From: Climacteris rufus
Lineage: Eukaryota > Chordata > Aves > Passeriformes > Climacteridae
Assembly: GCA_013398175.1 (NCBI GenBank)
Contig: VZRZ01006842.1
Span: 787,895-851,894 of the forward strand
Length of the DNA: 64,000 nucleotides
Direction of reading: 5' to 3'
How positions within the stretch are numbered: the stretch's first letter is position 1; every line of letters starts with the position of its first letter. Below the pieces are notes generated by a model, which was not told the origin of the DNA, ran no database searches, and was given only the letters and a program-made list of their open reading frames with translations. Both the position numbers and the translations under genes were made by a program. Below, one piece after another: positions 1-12,290 of the stretch.

Positions 1-2967
1 AATAACAACATTCAAAATTAAGATATAAATGATAAAGCAGTTTATAAGAAAGGGAGAGATGATAATATAATTTGTGTCGTTTTGATGACAGTCAGCCTCA
101 CAAACTGCTCTGCCAATCACCAAGAATAGCAAAAGTCATCTAGCAAGGAGAAATTATTACAGGCAGTGAAAGATAAGGACAAAGAGTTTGTTCCTTTGCA
201 GGGATTCCTGACTCAAATGCTGAATATTTATGTTAACTTATCACTGCAGTTCACATACTTCAAATGCAATGCATAAATTTTGCTGTGTGTTACTGAAAAA
301 GAAATGGCATTTTCTTTGAAGTTAGCTATTCTGGACACAATAAGGTAAATTATGGCTTAATAATTGATGTCTTTGTTGCTGTCTTTTCTAATCCTGTGAG
401 TGGTTAAAGGGAGCAGTGACTTAAATTTCTGATTTTGATTAATCTCTCTTGCCTATGGAAAAGACATCATAACATGAAAGAAAACACACCAATTCAGGCA
501 GCTGCTGTCACAAGCTGCACGTTAGATGACATCATCCAGTGCTAAAAGGCTAGAAACACCAAATATGCTTTAAAAGGCTCGTATCAGTCTGCTATGGCCT
601 GAGACTCTGAACACATGTGTTGCTAACGGGCACTCCCAAGATAATTAGAGAAAGCCCCACAAGCACTTCCTTGCAATTTTTGCTGTAACAGGTCACAAGA
701 TACTTCTCCTTTTTTTTCTCTGGGAGACATCAGAAATTACTCACCTGCTTTCAGAATAAACCCTGAGTGATCCCTTCACTTCCAAATCTCTCATCCATGC
801 AGATTCTTAAGCCTTAGCTCAGCTTTTCCCCAAGCAATCCCACATTTTCAGAACCTTGTCAAAGTGCTGACAAGATGAAATACATAGCAGTTCACATAGA
901 CATTCCTTGTTTCCCATAGGCCACATGAAGACAGAAGTATAATTCATGTTTTTTGGTATATCCCAAAGTCTGACAGCCTGAAATGTTGCAGAAATTGGCT
1001 AAATCTGAAGCTCCACTGTGTCTGGAGAGGACTAAAAGGAAAAGAAATAGTTCTGAAGAATTTGCTTCCCTTGAAACATCCTCTACCATTGATCTCTCCT
1101 GTCATATTTTAAGTCTGTCTGCACCCAAAATTTAAAAAAGAAAACCCTTTTGGACTCATTTAGTGTTTCTTATTCCCTAAATATTTTTCAGGGGGAAAAA
1201 AATATATATGAGTAATCAGAAGGTTGTAATCAAGCATGATCTATTGACACAGTGATGCCAACAGTCCAGATAACCAATAGAAACCAGGGCCCAAAGCAAG
1301 CAAAATTCACCTTGGTACAGCTGTTTCCTTCCTTTGCTAGTGATGTGCTGGAGCCCTCTGCAGCAGTGTTTTCCTACAACCAGACAGCCATAGTACCGCA
1401 TTGTATTGCAGAATGACCAAGGATGGATATTTATAGGAAGCCCTGTGAGGCTCAAGAGTCCTGCTAGATTCAAACATTGCAGAAAAACTCAGAGCAGCTT
1501 GAATGCGACCTCTAAGCCTAACACTGACCAGTCCAAAGCAGAAAGCTGGTATTTATAATTTCTGAAATCTCTGGCCATCTGTTCTCTAAAGCTTAACAAT
1601 AATTATATTCTGCACAAATCTAAGCAACGAGGCCAGTTTTCTAGCTGATTTATAATCCCACTCCCTGAAATTACTACGTTATATTAGGAAAGTTGTCTTA
1701 AAAATGGGGTGGGGGAGAACACTTTCCCTTTTAAATCACTACATCTAACATCTGGAACATGCCCATTTTGTTTATGCTGTTCAATAGGAATGAAACCAAG
1801 CCCCTCCTGAACAACATTTAATGCCTGATAATGTCCTGATATTGCAGTCATAGAAATACTTAAATTCCAGTTTTTTAGATAATTGAAGCTTGTCTTTAAC
1901 ACTCCACAACATTCATTTTGCTCTGAAGAAAACAATCATTTTTCTCCTTTTTAAATTCGCAATGATGCAAAGCTAGAATGCCTTCCTGTGCCAGCCACAA
2001 TTTGTTTTGTGGTTTGTGGAAAATGAAGTAATGCCTTTAAAATGCCTAGCAGCTGGTGATGGAAGCCTCATCCAGGAAATTCTCAACACTTGCAGTTTTG
2101 CTTTATGCTAGAGTGTAGACCATCTCTGTATTTACATATTTATCAACACTCTGAGGGGCAAAACATATCTTTGCTTTGCCTAGTCTCTTGGATTTCTTCA
2201 ATTCTTCTTTCCTTGTGGATGATAATCTAATCCATGAATAATAACATTAACCCTGAAAACTAATGAATGCAATTAATAAATTATGTCTCAAATAGTTCTT
2301 GCTATGCTCAGCATAAAGGCTAACTGTTCTTCTTCACTTGTCCACAATGCTGTTTTGTTTAGCAAGCCTGGAAAATAATGCCTGTTGTATTTTCTTTAGC
2401 TGCACTCCATGCAATTTGTATTTGTATGTGGGAAAAGGAGGAGTAGCTTTGAATAATGCAAGTTCAAAAGCCCAAGAGTTCTCCACAGAGGCATTCCGCT
2501 ACTCAGCTTTCCAGGGAATTTGCACAGCTCAATATCTTGCAGCACTGGATCCTAACATATCCTTCATGGCTCACTGCAATTCATTTGTTGAGTATACATG
2601 TACACAAAGATTCAATTCCTGCAGTGGTTTTAGACTTAATTTCTCGGTGATTGAATTCCAGAGAAACACAGTTAAAAAGCATTTTCTGCACTTAATAGTA
2701 ACAAAGTCCCTTAGCAGGTCAGTCTCACAAAATTCACTTAAATACTCTATTGAATCACGATAGTAGATTTATGGACATAAATAGCCTTTAGCTTCTATCA
2801 GAAATACCAATACAGGCATTAAGAACATGACCATTGGGACCTCTAGGTATATCAAACATGGTATTTTAACTGAAGGAAGCAAGGAATAATAGCATGTCTA
2901 TCAAAGAAACTGAAGGGAGGGAATCAAACTTTCACATCTGTCTCTAAAGAGACCATCATAGAGGGTC
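1..2967. other. Intergenic AT-rich DNA, no gene recognised
   Basis: The stretch holds only short chance reading frames (the longest, about 141 codons on the + strand near 2338-2763, resembles no family I know and lacks exon-like borders). I see no repeat family, splice-bounded exon or RNA gene here. Confidence 0.5.
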
Positions 2968-3075
2968 AAGAATCATTTAGATTGGAAAAGACTTTTAAGG
3001 TCATTGAGTCCAACCATAAATCTGGACAGGGTTTATATGGGACTTTGCTGGCCAAGCCCTTTCGAGACTGGGGTC
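2968..3075 (-). mobile_element. Old CR1 LINE 3' fragment (antisense)
   Basis: On the + strand it opens with an AGAATCATTTAG-type start, then a 'ttggaaaagactttTAAGGTCATtGAGTCCAACC'-like block. That is the reverse complement of the 3' tail of avian CR1. The right border is uncertain because similarity fades after about 3017. Confidence 0.6.
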
Positions 3076-4660
3076 TTGACTATCTTTATCATTCTCCCCT
3101 GTTTTAACTCGCTCCATCTGTCAAATCAGCAAAGACACATGTAATTGCTACATCAGGAAACAAGGACATGCTGTCTGCTCCTGAAAGATTGCTTGGTCTT
3201 CACGTGACTTGGTTGCTCCCATGTAAATGGAGGAAATGGCATTAATCTTCCTATTGACGGCTGGACAAGTTCAATGAGGTCGCAGATCCATTGAGTGTGC
3301 GCCATGGATTGGAAACCCAAATCCTGTACCCTACAAAGTTTCAGTCATCTTTCCAGCTGATCTACCCTGCCAGCAGAGAGCATTTTGTCATATTGCACAG
3401 ATAGAAGCTGTCAGAGCCCTGTCAGGACTGATGTCTCTCATTGCATAGCAGTGTTCCCTGCAAGCAGAAGTACTCACCTTCAGCATGACCACAGAGTTCA
3501 GGAAGGCAACCATACAAATATGTTATGTGCTCCTTTATTTTGTTGCTCAAGTTGGTTATGCTTAAAACCAGTTCTGCTTCTACTTTGTTGGCCTGGAAGA
3601 TGAGCAGTGTGTTTTGGAAAAAACTTCTTCTTCAACATCTACACAGAATGAAAGTGTAAAGCACACAATTGATGGGGAATGGTGTTGCAAGGTCTGAATA
3701 TAGAGGGGAAAATCTTTTCAGCTCCACACCTTATACTTCTAATCCTGCAGCAGAAAAATAATATGAATCAAGATCCTGAAATCCCCTGCACTTCTTAAAT
3801 GGTTACCTGTTCATAATAGTCCTGTTCTCATGGCAATATCCCATAGTACAGGCAAGTTCAGCACTTTTACATAAACACAGTTTTGAAATCCTTCACAAGC
3901 TAGGAAAACACACACAGCTCTTCTTTTGCATGGACACTAAGAATCCACAGGTATCTCTGGAGGGGGAAAAAGAAAACATTTTAAAACCCTTTGTGGTCCA
4001 TCTATGAGAGAGAGAGTTTCCCTTCTTGCTGCCAAAGAACTCAAGTTCAAAATAGTATGTTTAGTTTCACTTCAGGAGGAGAAAAAAAAATTAATTAATT
4101 GTGAAATTGAGACCTTTTGCAGGCAGAGACCAAAAGAGAAAATGACAAGTCATGCAAATTCCCATCCCACAGTCTGCTGATATCAGTGTCCTTCTCTTGC
4201 TATTGTCCTTGCAGAGCTGTTTGGTGTTCTGATACCCTGTTCTCCCCATCTGAAATCCACTGACATTGCCTTAGTGATGCCTAATCAAGTCAAACCCTGA
4301 CTGCCCACGCAGGTTTCACACACAGCACTGGAGAATGTGACACAGAAATGTTCAACCTTATGAAGTCCTCTTGGATTCAGCACTGCTAATTTAGTTCAGT
4401 CTTTGTAATGACAGCCATTGTACAGGTCTCATGCTCCATTCTGGTTAGCAATTCAGAGCAGTGGAAAAAATCAGGAGCCATTCTCTAGCTGGCACGGCCA
4501 AACTGGATCTGGAGACAGGAGGTAAAATTGCTGGAAACTTATTCTATCACCCAGACTTATAAAGTCCTTCCATCTCTTATAGCACATGAGATATCATCAA
4601 CTGATAAAAAGAGCAACTATCAAGACAATAGGAGGAACTGTACTAATAGACCTTAGCATA

Positions 4661-4681
4661 AATACTATTAATAATAGTATT
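4661..4681. repeat. Small perfect AT-rich inverted repeat
   Basis: Two 9-base arms (aatactatt / aatagtatt) flank a 3-base centre. It is probably a by-product of AT-rich composition, and no function is suggested. Confidence 0.7.
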
Positions 4682-5029
4682 AGGCTGGTCCAGGATTTTT
4701 GTAGCTGCATGTCATTATATATGGGACCTTATCCTGACATGATTTCACCAGTGCACCTCCAGTACTCACTGGCACATACCAGAAAATTCAGTGGGTATAT
4801 CTAATGGAGAGGATCTAATAGGAATATTACACTGATGAAGGTGAGTGAAATGCAAGTGTAACTGCAGGAACAAGAGCAGAATAGGAAAGGCTTGCTCTCA
4901 GTGTATGAAATTTTCCCTGTAAAGAAAGGTGATCACAAAGATCAGCAGTACTTCTGCCTTTCCGCAGATTAATCCTTTTGAGGAGTGTGAGAATTCATTA
5001 CCCTGCCATCCAATCGGTGCTGCACCTTT

Positions 5030-5055
5030 GCTGATTTTATTAGCTGATTTTATTA
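5030..5055. repeat. 13-bp tandem duplication
   Basis: The unit gctgattttatta occurs twice back to back (5030-5042 and 5043-5055), a likely replication-slippage duplication. Confidence 0.9.
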
Positions 5056-5186
5056 GCTTCATGGCTGGACCTGCAGAATTAGACTCAGCTGTCTTTGCAG
5101 AGTATAATATGCAACCAACCCCTTAGGACAGATCCTCAATGCATCTAGGGCAATTCAGTACATGAAATGCATATACATCATTATAC

Positions 5187-5225
5187 AAAAAAAAAAAAAT
5201 TAAAAAAAAGTAAAAAAAAAAAAAA
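5187..5225. repeat. A-rich low-complexity tract
   Basis: Three A runs (13, 8 and 14 bases) are separated by TT and GT. No SINE or processed-gene body is recognisable immediately upstream, so I treat it as simple sequence and not as a retroposon tail. Confidence 0.85.
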
Positions 5226-6095
5226 TTCCTGAAATCAAAGGACAAATTTGGATTCAGAAAAAATAAGCTGAGTAGGATCAAGTCAGGATGCGGTTTTTCT
5301 CTGATAATTTCTCTCCCTCACCCTTCCAGCTCACTCTGATAAAGCAGGTGGCCTTGGTTAGGGATACTCTTAGTCTCCTGTGCTTCTGAAGGGAACAGAT
5401 CACAAGGTAAACCTAAGCTGGTCACTACGCCCACATCTGCATATCAATCACCAGTAAGAAACTGGCAACTGTCCAGCAGTCACTATGCTCAGAGCCACTG
5501 CCTCCAAGGGCTTCTTGTAAAGCACGATTAACTGTATGCCCCTGAAGGGAATTTGCTTGGCTAGGCAAAGCAATGCAACAAAAGGTGGCTCCTTGTGCCA
5601 ATGCAGAGAGATGGGACCGTCAAACAGAGCTTCAGTATGAAGTACTTACAGGCTCATCACAGCACTGACTAGGTGAGATAGTTCTCACCATCAGGACAGG
5701 CACTAAGGCAGACCTGGAGAAAAACTGGAGGCTCATTGTTTGATGACAGCTGCTGCTGTGAAAAGTGTGCTCCTCGGGTGAGCCTTGTTCATCATCAGCG
5801 GCTGTGGAGAAACCAGGGCAGAAGACCGCTATGACCTGGTGTTAATCCCAACAGTATTGTCGATTTCTTTAAATAGTTTTTCTTTTAAAAGTTAGATATA
5901 ACAATTTGACAGTCCTGCAAAAAAAACCCGAGAATTTGTTCTCTGGCCTGGAAGAGAACATGGGTTAACTGGAAAGCAAAGTTGATGGCATTAAATGTGA
6001 ATGAAGAGCAAATTTACCAGAATGGTGTCATTTGAGGGCTATGAGCGGAGTAACAACATCATGTGTTGGATAATACTGTTAGTATAGAATCACTT

Positions 6096-6232
6096 CTTGA
6101 ACTCTTTCAGGCTTGGTGCTGTAAGGCACCTGAAGAGCCTGTTCCACTGCCCAACCACCCTCTGGGTGGTACCTCTGGGTACTTTTTCCTGATATCAAAC
6201 TGAAATCTCCCCTGACTTATACAGCTAAAACC
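6096..6232 (-). mobile_element. CR1 LINE fragment (antisense)
   Basis: The segment matches the reverse complement of the CR1 3' region: 'gagcctgttccactgcccaaccaccctct', then 'actttttcctgatatcaaactgaaatctcccctga'. Several small indels show that it is an old copy. Borders are approximate. Confidence 0.75.
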
Positions 6233-8824
6233 ACACCAATTTTAGAAGCAGCTTGCTTTTCTAGGCTTCCCAATTAAAATGTGAAAGTGCACTCTGGATC
6301 CCAAAAGGGTTTCTTAATCATGTTTTAATTTTTATGACTTCAAAAAGGTACTTACAGAGTATACTAAAATCAGTGGTAATTACAATAACTCCTTGCAATC
6401 AAGGTCCCACCCATTTTCAGATGCATATCATAATGTCACTGATCTCACATGAAAATTAACACAGGATTAACAGTTTCAGGAAATACAAGACTGATAGATA
6501 ACGTTATCTGTTGCACTGTTCATGCTCCCAAATTAATTAGCTGTGGCAATTTTATGCGAGTGTGGTTTGTCCTTGTATTTCTTTTTTTCCCCTTATGCCT
6601 CCATAGTTGACAATGCACCTCCTTGTAACTATTACTATTACCTCATCACTGATAATTCTAAAAAATCTAAAATTCACATGTTCTGTGGTTTTATCTTCCA
6701 TTAAAGATAAGTATCTATTTCACAACTACATATTCTTTCTCTGTCATCGTTCTGTATAGGGATGTTTTGATGGAAACAGTGAGAAACCCAGTGAAGCACA
6801 ATCAGTAAACATATTCCTTTGGACAAGTCTACTTATTTGTTAGGTTGGGGGTTTTTTCCACTCAAAACTTCCTGTTAAGAAATCACTTTGATATATATAT
6901 TCTATCCAAAATGTATATTAATAGACTGGACAAAGAGCGTAGGTGGATAATTCGTTATGCTGGTCTCTGAGGAGAGGAAACAAAGCTTTTGTTCAGTTGT
7001 TCAAATAACTAAAAACATTATGTAAATTCATTCATTCTGGGTATGTTATTACTACAGGTACAGCGCTTGCAGGTGAAACCTGAATTGGCATTAAACTAAC
7101 TGAAGATGTCTGTGGTCTCACAAAGGATAATTTTCACTTTTCTCAAAGGTCCTCAGTATTGACAAACTTAAAGTCAAGATCTGATCCTTGAAATAGATAA
7201 AGTAAGTAAAATCAGGGTAAAAAGGGATTCAAGTTCCAGAATTCATGTGTATCCAAAGGTACTAACAGCCTGAAGGTCTGATTTGTAACTGCTTTTAAAC
7301 TGCTTCCCTGCCTAAAGGAAAGGGGGAACCCAGCCCACTAAGGCACAGCCGACTTCCCCCACCACCAAACATAAGCCTACCAGCAACAGGTTTGTTTGTC
7401 TCAGGTTTTGCAGTAATTATTTTTAAAGGGGCTACATAGACTTACAGGTTTCCACAAACTATAGGTGGAAACTCACTGGACTGAGTAGACCCTCTACCTG
7501 AACTTCAACGTAGCCCAAGGAGAATTTCAGCAAAGCTTGAAATTCTGTTCTGCCTGTTGTCAACTTCAATTGAATCTTGAGCAAAACTAGGGAAAAAAAG
7601 TATTTTAAAGGCCAAATTGATTTCAATGTTTGGGGAAAAAAAAACAGTAATTGCACAATCTACGCAAAGTAATCCATTACACAATATTGGAATGTAAAAT
7701 GAGTCCTGTAGGGAAATGCAGTTCTGTGGTACAGAGTAATACAGTGGAAAAATACTGAATTATACACAGCTGTGCGTCCATGGTAGCTGTGCATCCAGCT
7801 CACCTGAAATATTATTTGAGATGACATGGCTCTCCTGGGACAAAATGAACTGTACTCGTGAGAAATGCATATAGCTCTCAGAAAGCACTAAATCACATTT
7901 CTTATGAGTAACCAATGCAGCTCTTTGCCCAATAAACAAGCTGCTGTTAAACCATCGAATTTCTCAAACAACAAGTTCTGCCATGGAAACTACATGGAGA
8001 ATAACCAATGGATTTCTTTTAAAATGGAAGGCTTCTTTCCCCTTTAGATGCAAAATGCTACTCAAAAAGCAAATCTAAATAACGACAAAGTTCTCCATCT
8101 TCTGAGACTTCACAACACATTACAACACTCCCTCAATCTTTGCTTTTAATTGTGCTGAAGCGCAAGGCACAAGTGAAACACAAAAACCAGAAAAGTCTTA
8201 ATTTACATTCTGAATCTGCCCTGTGAGAAGATATAAGGTATTGAATGTTATCTGTAGTCAGAATATTCTCTGAAATAAACGGGAGTTTTACGCAATGTGT
8301 AAATGTGCCCAAACTATGTTTAATTGTGGAATAACAGATATGACTGATCATCCTGCAAACTGAGCGTGTGACATTCCCAGAGTCATCAAGAACAGTGGAG
8401 CACTGCATTTAACAAAGCGGGCATAAACATGTTACAACTATATCATATAATAATAAATATCTATTTTGTAACCTCACTGTGAAACAAAGTAGCTAACCAA
8501 CAAAACCTCCAATGTAAGGCTGGATGTGAGAAATCATGCAGCAAACTGAAATTTCATGGGAATCCAAGGTAGAAACCCAGATGCTAAGTATCTAAGATGA
8601 AATTTAGTCCTGATCACATTTAGTCCAATGACGAATTGCCAGAATATGGCTAAAAAGCATTAAACTGTGCTGTGTAACCCAAACACAGATTTAGCTGTGC
8701 CACTGTGGTATGGCCTCTTGCCACACACCTCTGTAGACACCACAGACAGGGCTTCCACCTCTGTTTGGGGTGGCTCTGGTTCTGAAGGGAATAACTGCAC
8801 TTAATACAGTATTCCAGACATCGG
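6233..8824. other. Intergenic AT-rich DNA, no gene recognised
   Basis: Only short frames occur in all six readings. I see no exon-like or RNA-like structure. Confidence 0.45.
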
Positions 8825-9389
8825 GAAGCTGCTCAATTAATTGAGAAACTCAACATGACCCAGGAATTTGTGCTTGTCCAGAAGGGCAGCCTTATCCCGG
8901 CCTGCACCAAGAATGCAGACATGTTGGAGTGAGTCCAAAGGAGGGCCATGAAGATGATAGAGGTCTGGAGCACCTCTCCTATGAAAACAGTCTGAGGAAG
9001 TTAGGGTTGTTCAGTCTGGAGACGAGAAGGCTCCAGGGAGACCTTGGAGCACCTTCCAGTGCCTAAAGGGGGCCAGCAGGAGAAGTGAAGAGGGACTCTT
9101 TAGGAGGGCATGTGATAGGACGAAGTAAGAGATAGGACGAGAGGTAAGGGCTTCAAACTGAAAGAGGGAATGTTTAGATTAGATATTAGAAAAAAATTCT
9201 TCACGATGAACGTAGTCAGACTCTGGAACAGGTTGCCCAGAAATGTGGATGCTCCATCCCTGGAGGTGTTCAAGACTAAGTTGGATAGGACTTCAAGCAA
9301 CTGGAAAATTACCTTCACCATGGTAGGGGGCTGGAACTAGATAATTTTTAAGATCCTTTGCAACACAAAATCTTTGCATGATTCTACGA
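8825..9389 (+). mobile_element. CR1 LINE 3' end with internal deletion
   Basis: This is a sense-oriented, 5'-truncated CR1 copy. Recognisable blocks in order are 'gagaaactcaacatgacc', 'ggcctgcacca', 'gttggagtgagtccaaaggagggccatgaagatgat', 'ggagcacctctcctatgaaaacag', 'gagaaggctccagggagacc', 'agattagatattagaaaaaaattcttcac', 'ctggaacaggttgcccag' and the terminal 'tgattctacga'. The jump from the 'gcctgcacca' block (about 8902) to the 'gacatgttggag' block (about 8918) skips sequence normally present between them, so an internal deletion is likely. It is dead as a coding element; antisense frames over it are shadows. Confidence 0.9.
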
Positions 9390-10238
9390 ATTATCCCATG
9401 CAAAGCTTAGATGTGCTACTCTGGCAGCCAATGAGTACATTCAGAGTGGTTTTCCCACATTGCATTGCACTGTGCTGTGTAGAGATAATTCTCTGGCCCT
9501 CCTAGCACCAATTCATGAGGGAAGGAAAAATGTCATAAAAGTCATGAGAGTAATAGATCATATTAATGATTTCATCTAACCTCCTGAATACCTCTGCTGT
9601 TGTATTTTCTTCAGAAGTTAGATCAAAGCAAGCCATTTACAAAGACCTCTGATTTTTGTTAAGACTTCAAGCAATCACGAGTAATTGATCCCTATGTTAT
9701 CCTTATTGCATGAATAGCACAGCTTACTTAACTTTGTGTTTGTTAAACTTCCAGTCATGGGATCACCTTATATCATAAGACTATAAATTTAAAGACTATA
9801 AATCCCTCCAATACTATGCCTTTTCTTACACACAGTGATTCATTTCCTTCTTACGCCTTTCCTTTGATGAGCTTTGTTTAAGGTCCTTAAACCTCACATC
9901 AAAACTGTTTTTCTGTCTTGAAAGGCAAACATCACATCTGGACACAGCAATCCAGACAGTTGTTTACACAAGAAAGATCATTTCCCTATTTGTGTTTGCC
10001 ATTCCTCCTTTATATATTCAAGGATTGCATTAGTCCTTTTGGCAACATCACAGAAAGAACTTACACTAAACATGCTACATAAGAACATCCCTCTCCAAAA
10101 CTATCTCCAGTCCTGGAAGTAACCACTGTGTTCTTCATCACTTGCTTCCAGCAGCATTAAAACACATTATTTTTTTAAATCTAACAATTGAATCCAGGTA
10201 TTTAGATAATTCTTACTAGTAATTTAGACAGTTTATTA
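9390..10238. other. Intergenic DNA, no gene recognised
   Basis: AT-rich sequence between two CR1 copies. I see no coding or RNA signal. Confidence 0.4.
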
Positions 10239-10385
10239 CAGAACCATAGAATAATTTGTTTAAAAGGACCTGAAAAATACCCAGTCTACTCTTGTGCTCA
10301 AAGCTGGGCTTGTGTCACATTAAGAAGAGGTTGCCCAGGTCCTTTCTCCGTCAGGTACATTTCACAGCCTCTCTGGACACCGTCT
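10239..10385 (-). mobile_element. Old CR1 LINE 3' fragment (antisense)
   Basis: It begins on the + strand with 'acagaaccatagaataattt' (the inverted CR1 tail), followed by 'ggacctgaaaaatacccagtcta', 'gttgcccaggtcc' and 'cctctctggacacc'. These are the expected landmarks of an inverted, diverged CR1 3' end. Confidence 0.7.
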
Positions 10386-12290
10386 TTCATGGTTTACCCA
10401 GTTTCATATGATTTTTTAGTTTTATATAATAACATCTGTACTATCTAAAAGCATAGACATGGAACCTTTATGTCCACATTTTAGGTCTTTGAATGAAATA
10501 CTGAACTTTGTTTAAAAACGTAGCCACAAAAGGTCTACAGGCATCTTGTTACCAACAGCTAGCCTCATTCACTGGCACTTGATCACTGACTACCTGTCAG
10601 AAAAGTGTCAGTAACCCAGTTTGTAGTCCACCTAGCAGATGTAAAATCTGTTAGTTCAGTCGGATTTCATTGGTTCAGTAAACAACATGATATTGAATTA
10701 AATAATGCAGCTCAAGGATACAAGAAGAAGACTGAGAGTCAGACCAGTTGCCTCTGTCCAAAAAGACACACTTTCTAAGACAGCAGGCTGTCTGGCATTA
10801 AGTTTTTTTGACTGCTAACTTTTGCTATTAGCGTCCTCTATTTCCCTTGGGAGTTTGCAAAGCAAGAGCTACTGAACAGCTCCCTGCCTCATTCCACCCC
10901 CTTTCTCCAGTTGCTGAATTCAGCTGTACAACTTCTACAATTTTCCCAGTTGCTTAAAGTATTCCTCAGCTAGGGCTTTAATGTTCTTGAGAACCAACTA
11001 TACAGCTATGCTGATTGAAAAATGTTTAATTTCAGCAAATGCTGCTTCTCATCTTCCTCGAGTGCACCTAATACTTCTATTCAAGTCCCTTATTCAAGTA
11101 CCAATAAGACCCTGAGGCACATGAAATCTGACCAGCAGTAGACCAAAAAGGATAAAATCAGAACCTTATTGCTTTCCACAGGCACCCTGCTCTTGGCATT
11201 AATGCTACATATTTCTTGGTAGTGAAGTTATTGTTCTGACAGCATTTTGCTTCAAAATGTCTGGTTGCAAGATACCTCTCTAAGAAAACAAGTCTGAGGC
11301 TTACAAAGTCCTGTACGGAAAGCAACTTGATAGGCTAACTTACTTGGCATCTTGCTCTTAATATTATTTAAACACACTTTTATGTCTTTAATGAAGATTT
11401 TTAAGTGTCATAACAGTTCGAGTGTTATCACATTAGGTTGCTACAGCTCCAAATGTTTATTTCTTCTCCATTTGGGGCTATGAATCTAATATACAGTAAC
11501 GTGACTATTTAAGAGGAGCTATTACACTTTATGTCAATCCAGCTGCTATGCAAGTACATAAAATTTGCATAATAACAATCCTTATGTAAATTTTGATTTT
11601 TAAAATTGTTTGCCAGAAACTATTTCTCAACTTTGATACTTTAGCTAATTGAAATATTTTCTTGCCAAGATAACCAAATAGGCTACTGTTTATTGCTAGA
11701 GAAATTCGTGCTGAATTCAGTTTATCAGAAGTGGGTGGTTCATATACACATTATTTAAACTTCTCTAATTTTAAAACAATTAAATGTATTTTTAATCTGT
11801 TCTGAAAACTTTTAATGGCAAATTTTCCACAGCTTCGCTAATTATCTATACCAGTGCTTAAATACCCTTGCAACTGAAAACTTTTATTAATGTGCAACAC
11901 TGAACTGCTGCACTTTCAAGTTCTCTGTGGTACGTGAAAAAAATAGTGGGTGAGGAGAAGAATGCTATCTTTCCCTTTATCCCAGCACTCCTTAGGCAAA
12001 CACAAGAGCAGAAGCGCTACACAGGGAAATCGTTAAAAAGGACACCATTCATCAATCATTTATTTCTCTACTGTCCACCATAGAGAAGGCAGAAGAAACT
12101 CAGTGGGACTCTGCCACGCAGCCGCACCTTTCTTGGGTGGCAGCTGACAACGTTTGTTTCACTTCATGTGCGACAAGGGTACAAAAACCTGAAGGCTGCC
12201 GACAAATCTCGCAGACGTCCGGTGTGCCGCTCCACCTTCGTGGATGGCCTTTCACAGTGGCCTCCATGCTCACGCAAGCTGCAGCTCACC
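10386..12290. other. AT-rich DNA upstream of the CpG island
   Basis: No coding signal is seen. From about 11340 to 11920 the sequence is strongly AT-rich with low-order complexity and includes a perfect POU octamer (ATTTGCAT, 11563-11570). It could be a distal regulatory element of the adjacent promoter, but the sequence alone does not show this. Confidence 0.4.

Larger units (their letters stand above)
3076..6095. other. Intergenic DNA, no gene recognised
   Basis: AT-rich sequence without convincing coding signal. It contains an A-rich simple tract at 5187-5225, a 13-bp tandem duplication at 5030-5055 and a small AT palindrome at 4661-4681. Nothing else is supportable. Confidence 0.45.

Noticed and set aside
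9100..9321. Minus-strand frame of 73 codons
   Set aside because: It is the antisense of a CR1 3' end; the same happens at 56085-56303.
1..12290. First exon of a divergent neighbour such as ACSS3, adjacent to LIN7A in mammals
   Set aside because: No splice-bounded segment encoding an acyl-CoA synthetase motif was seen on the minus strand. The neighbour may lie outside the window.
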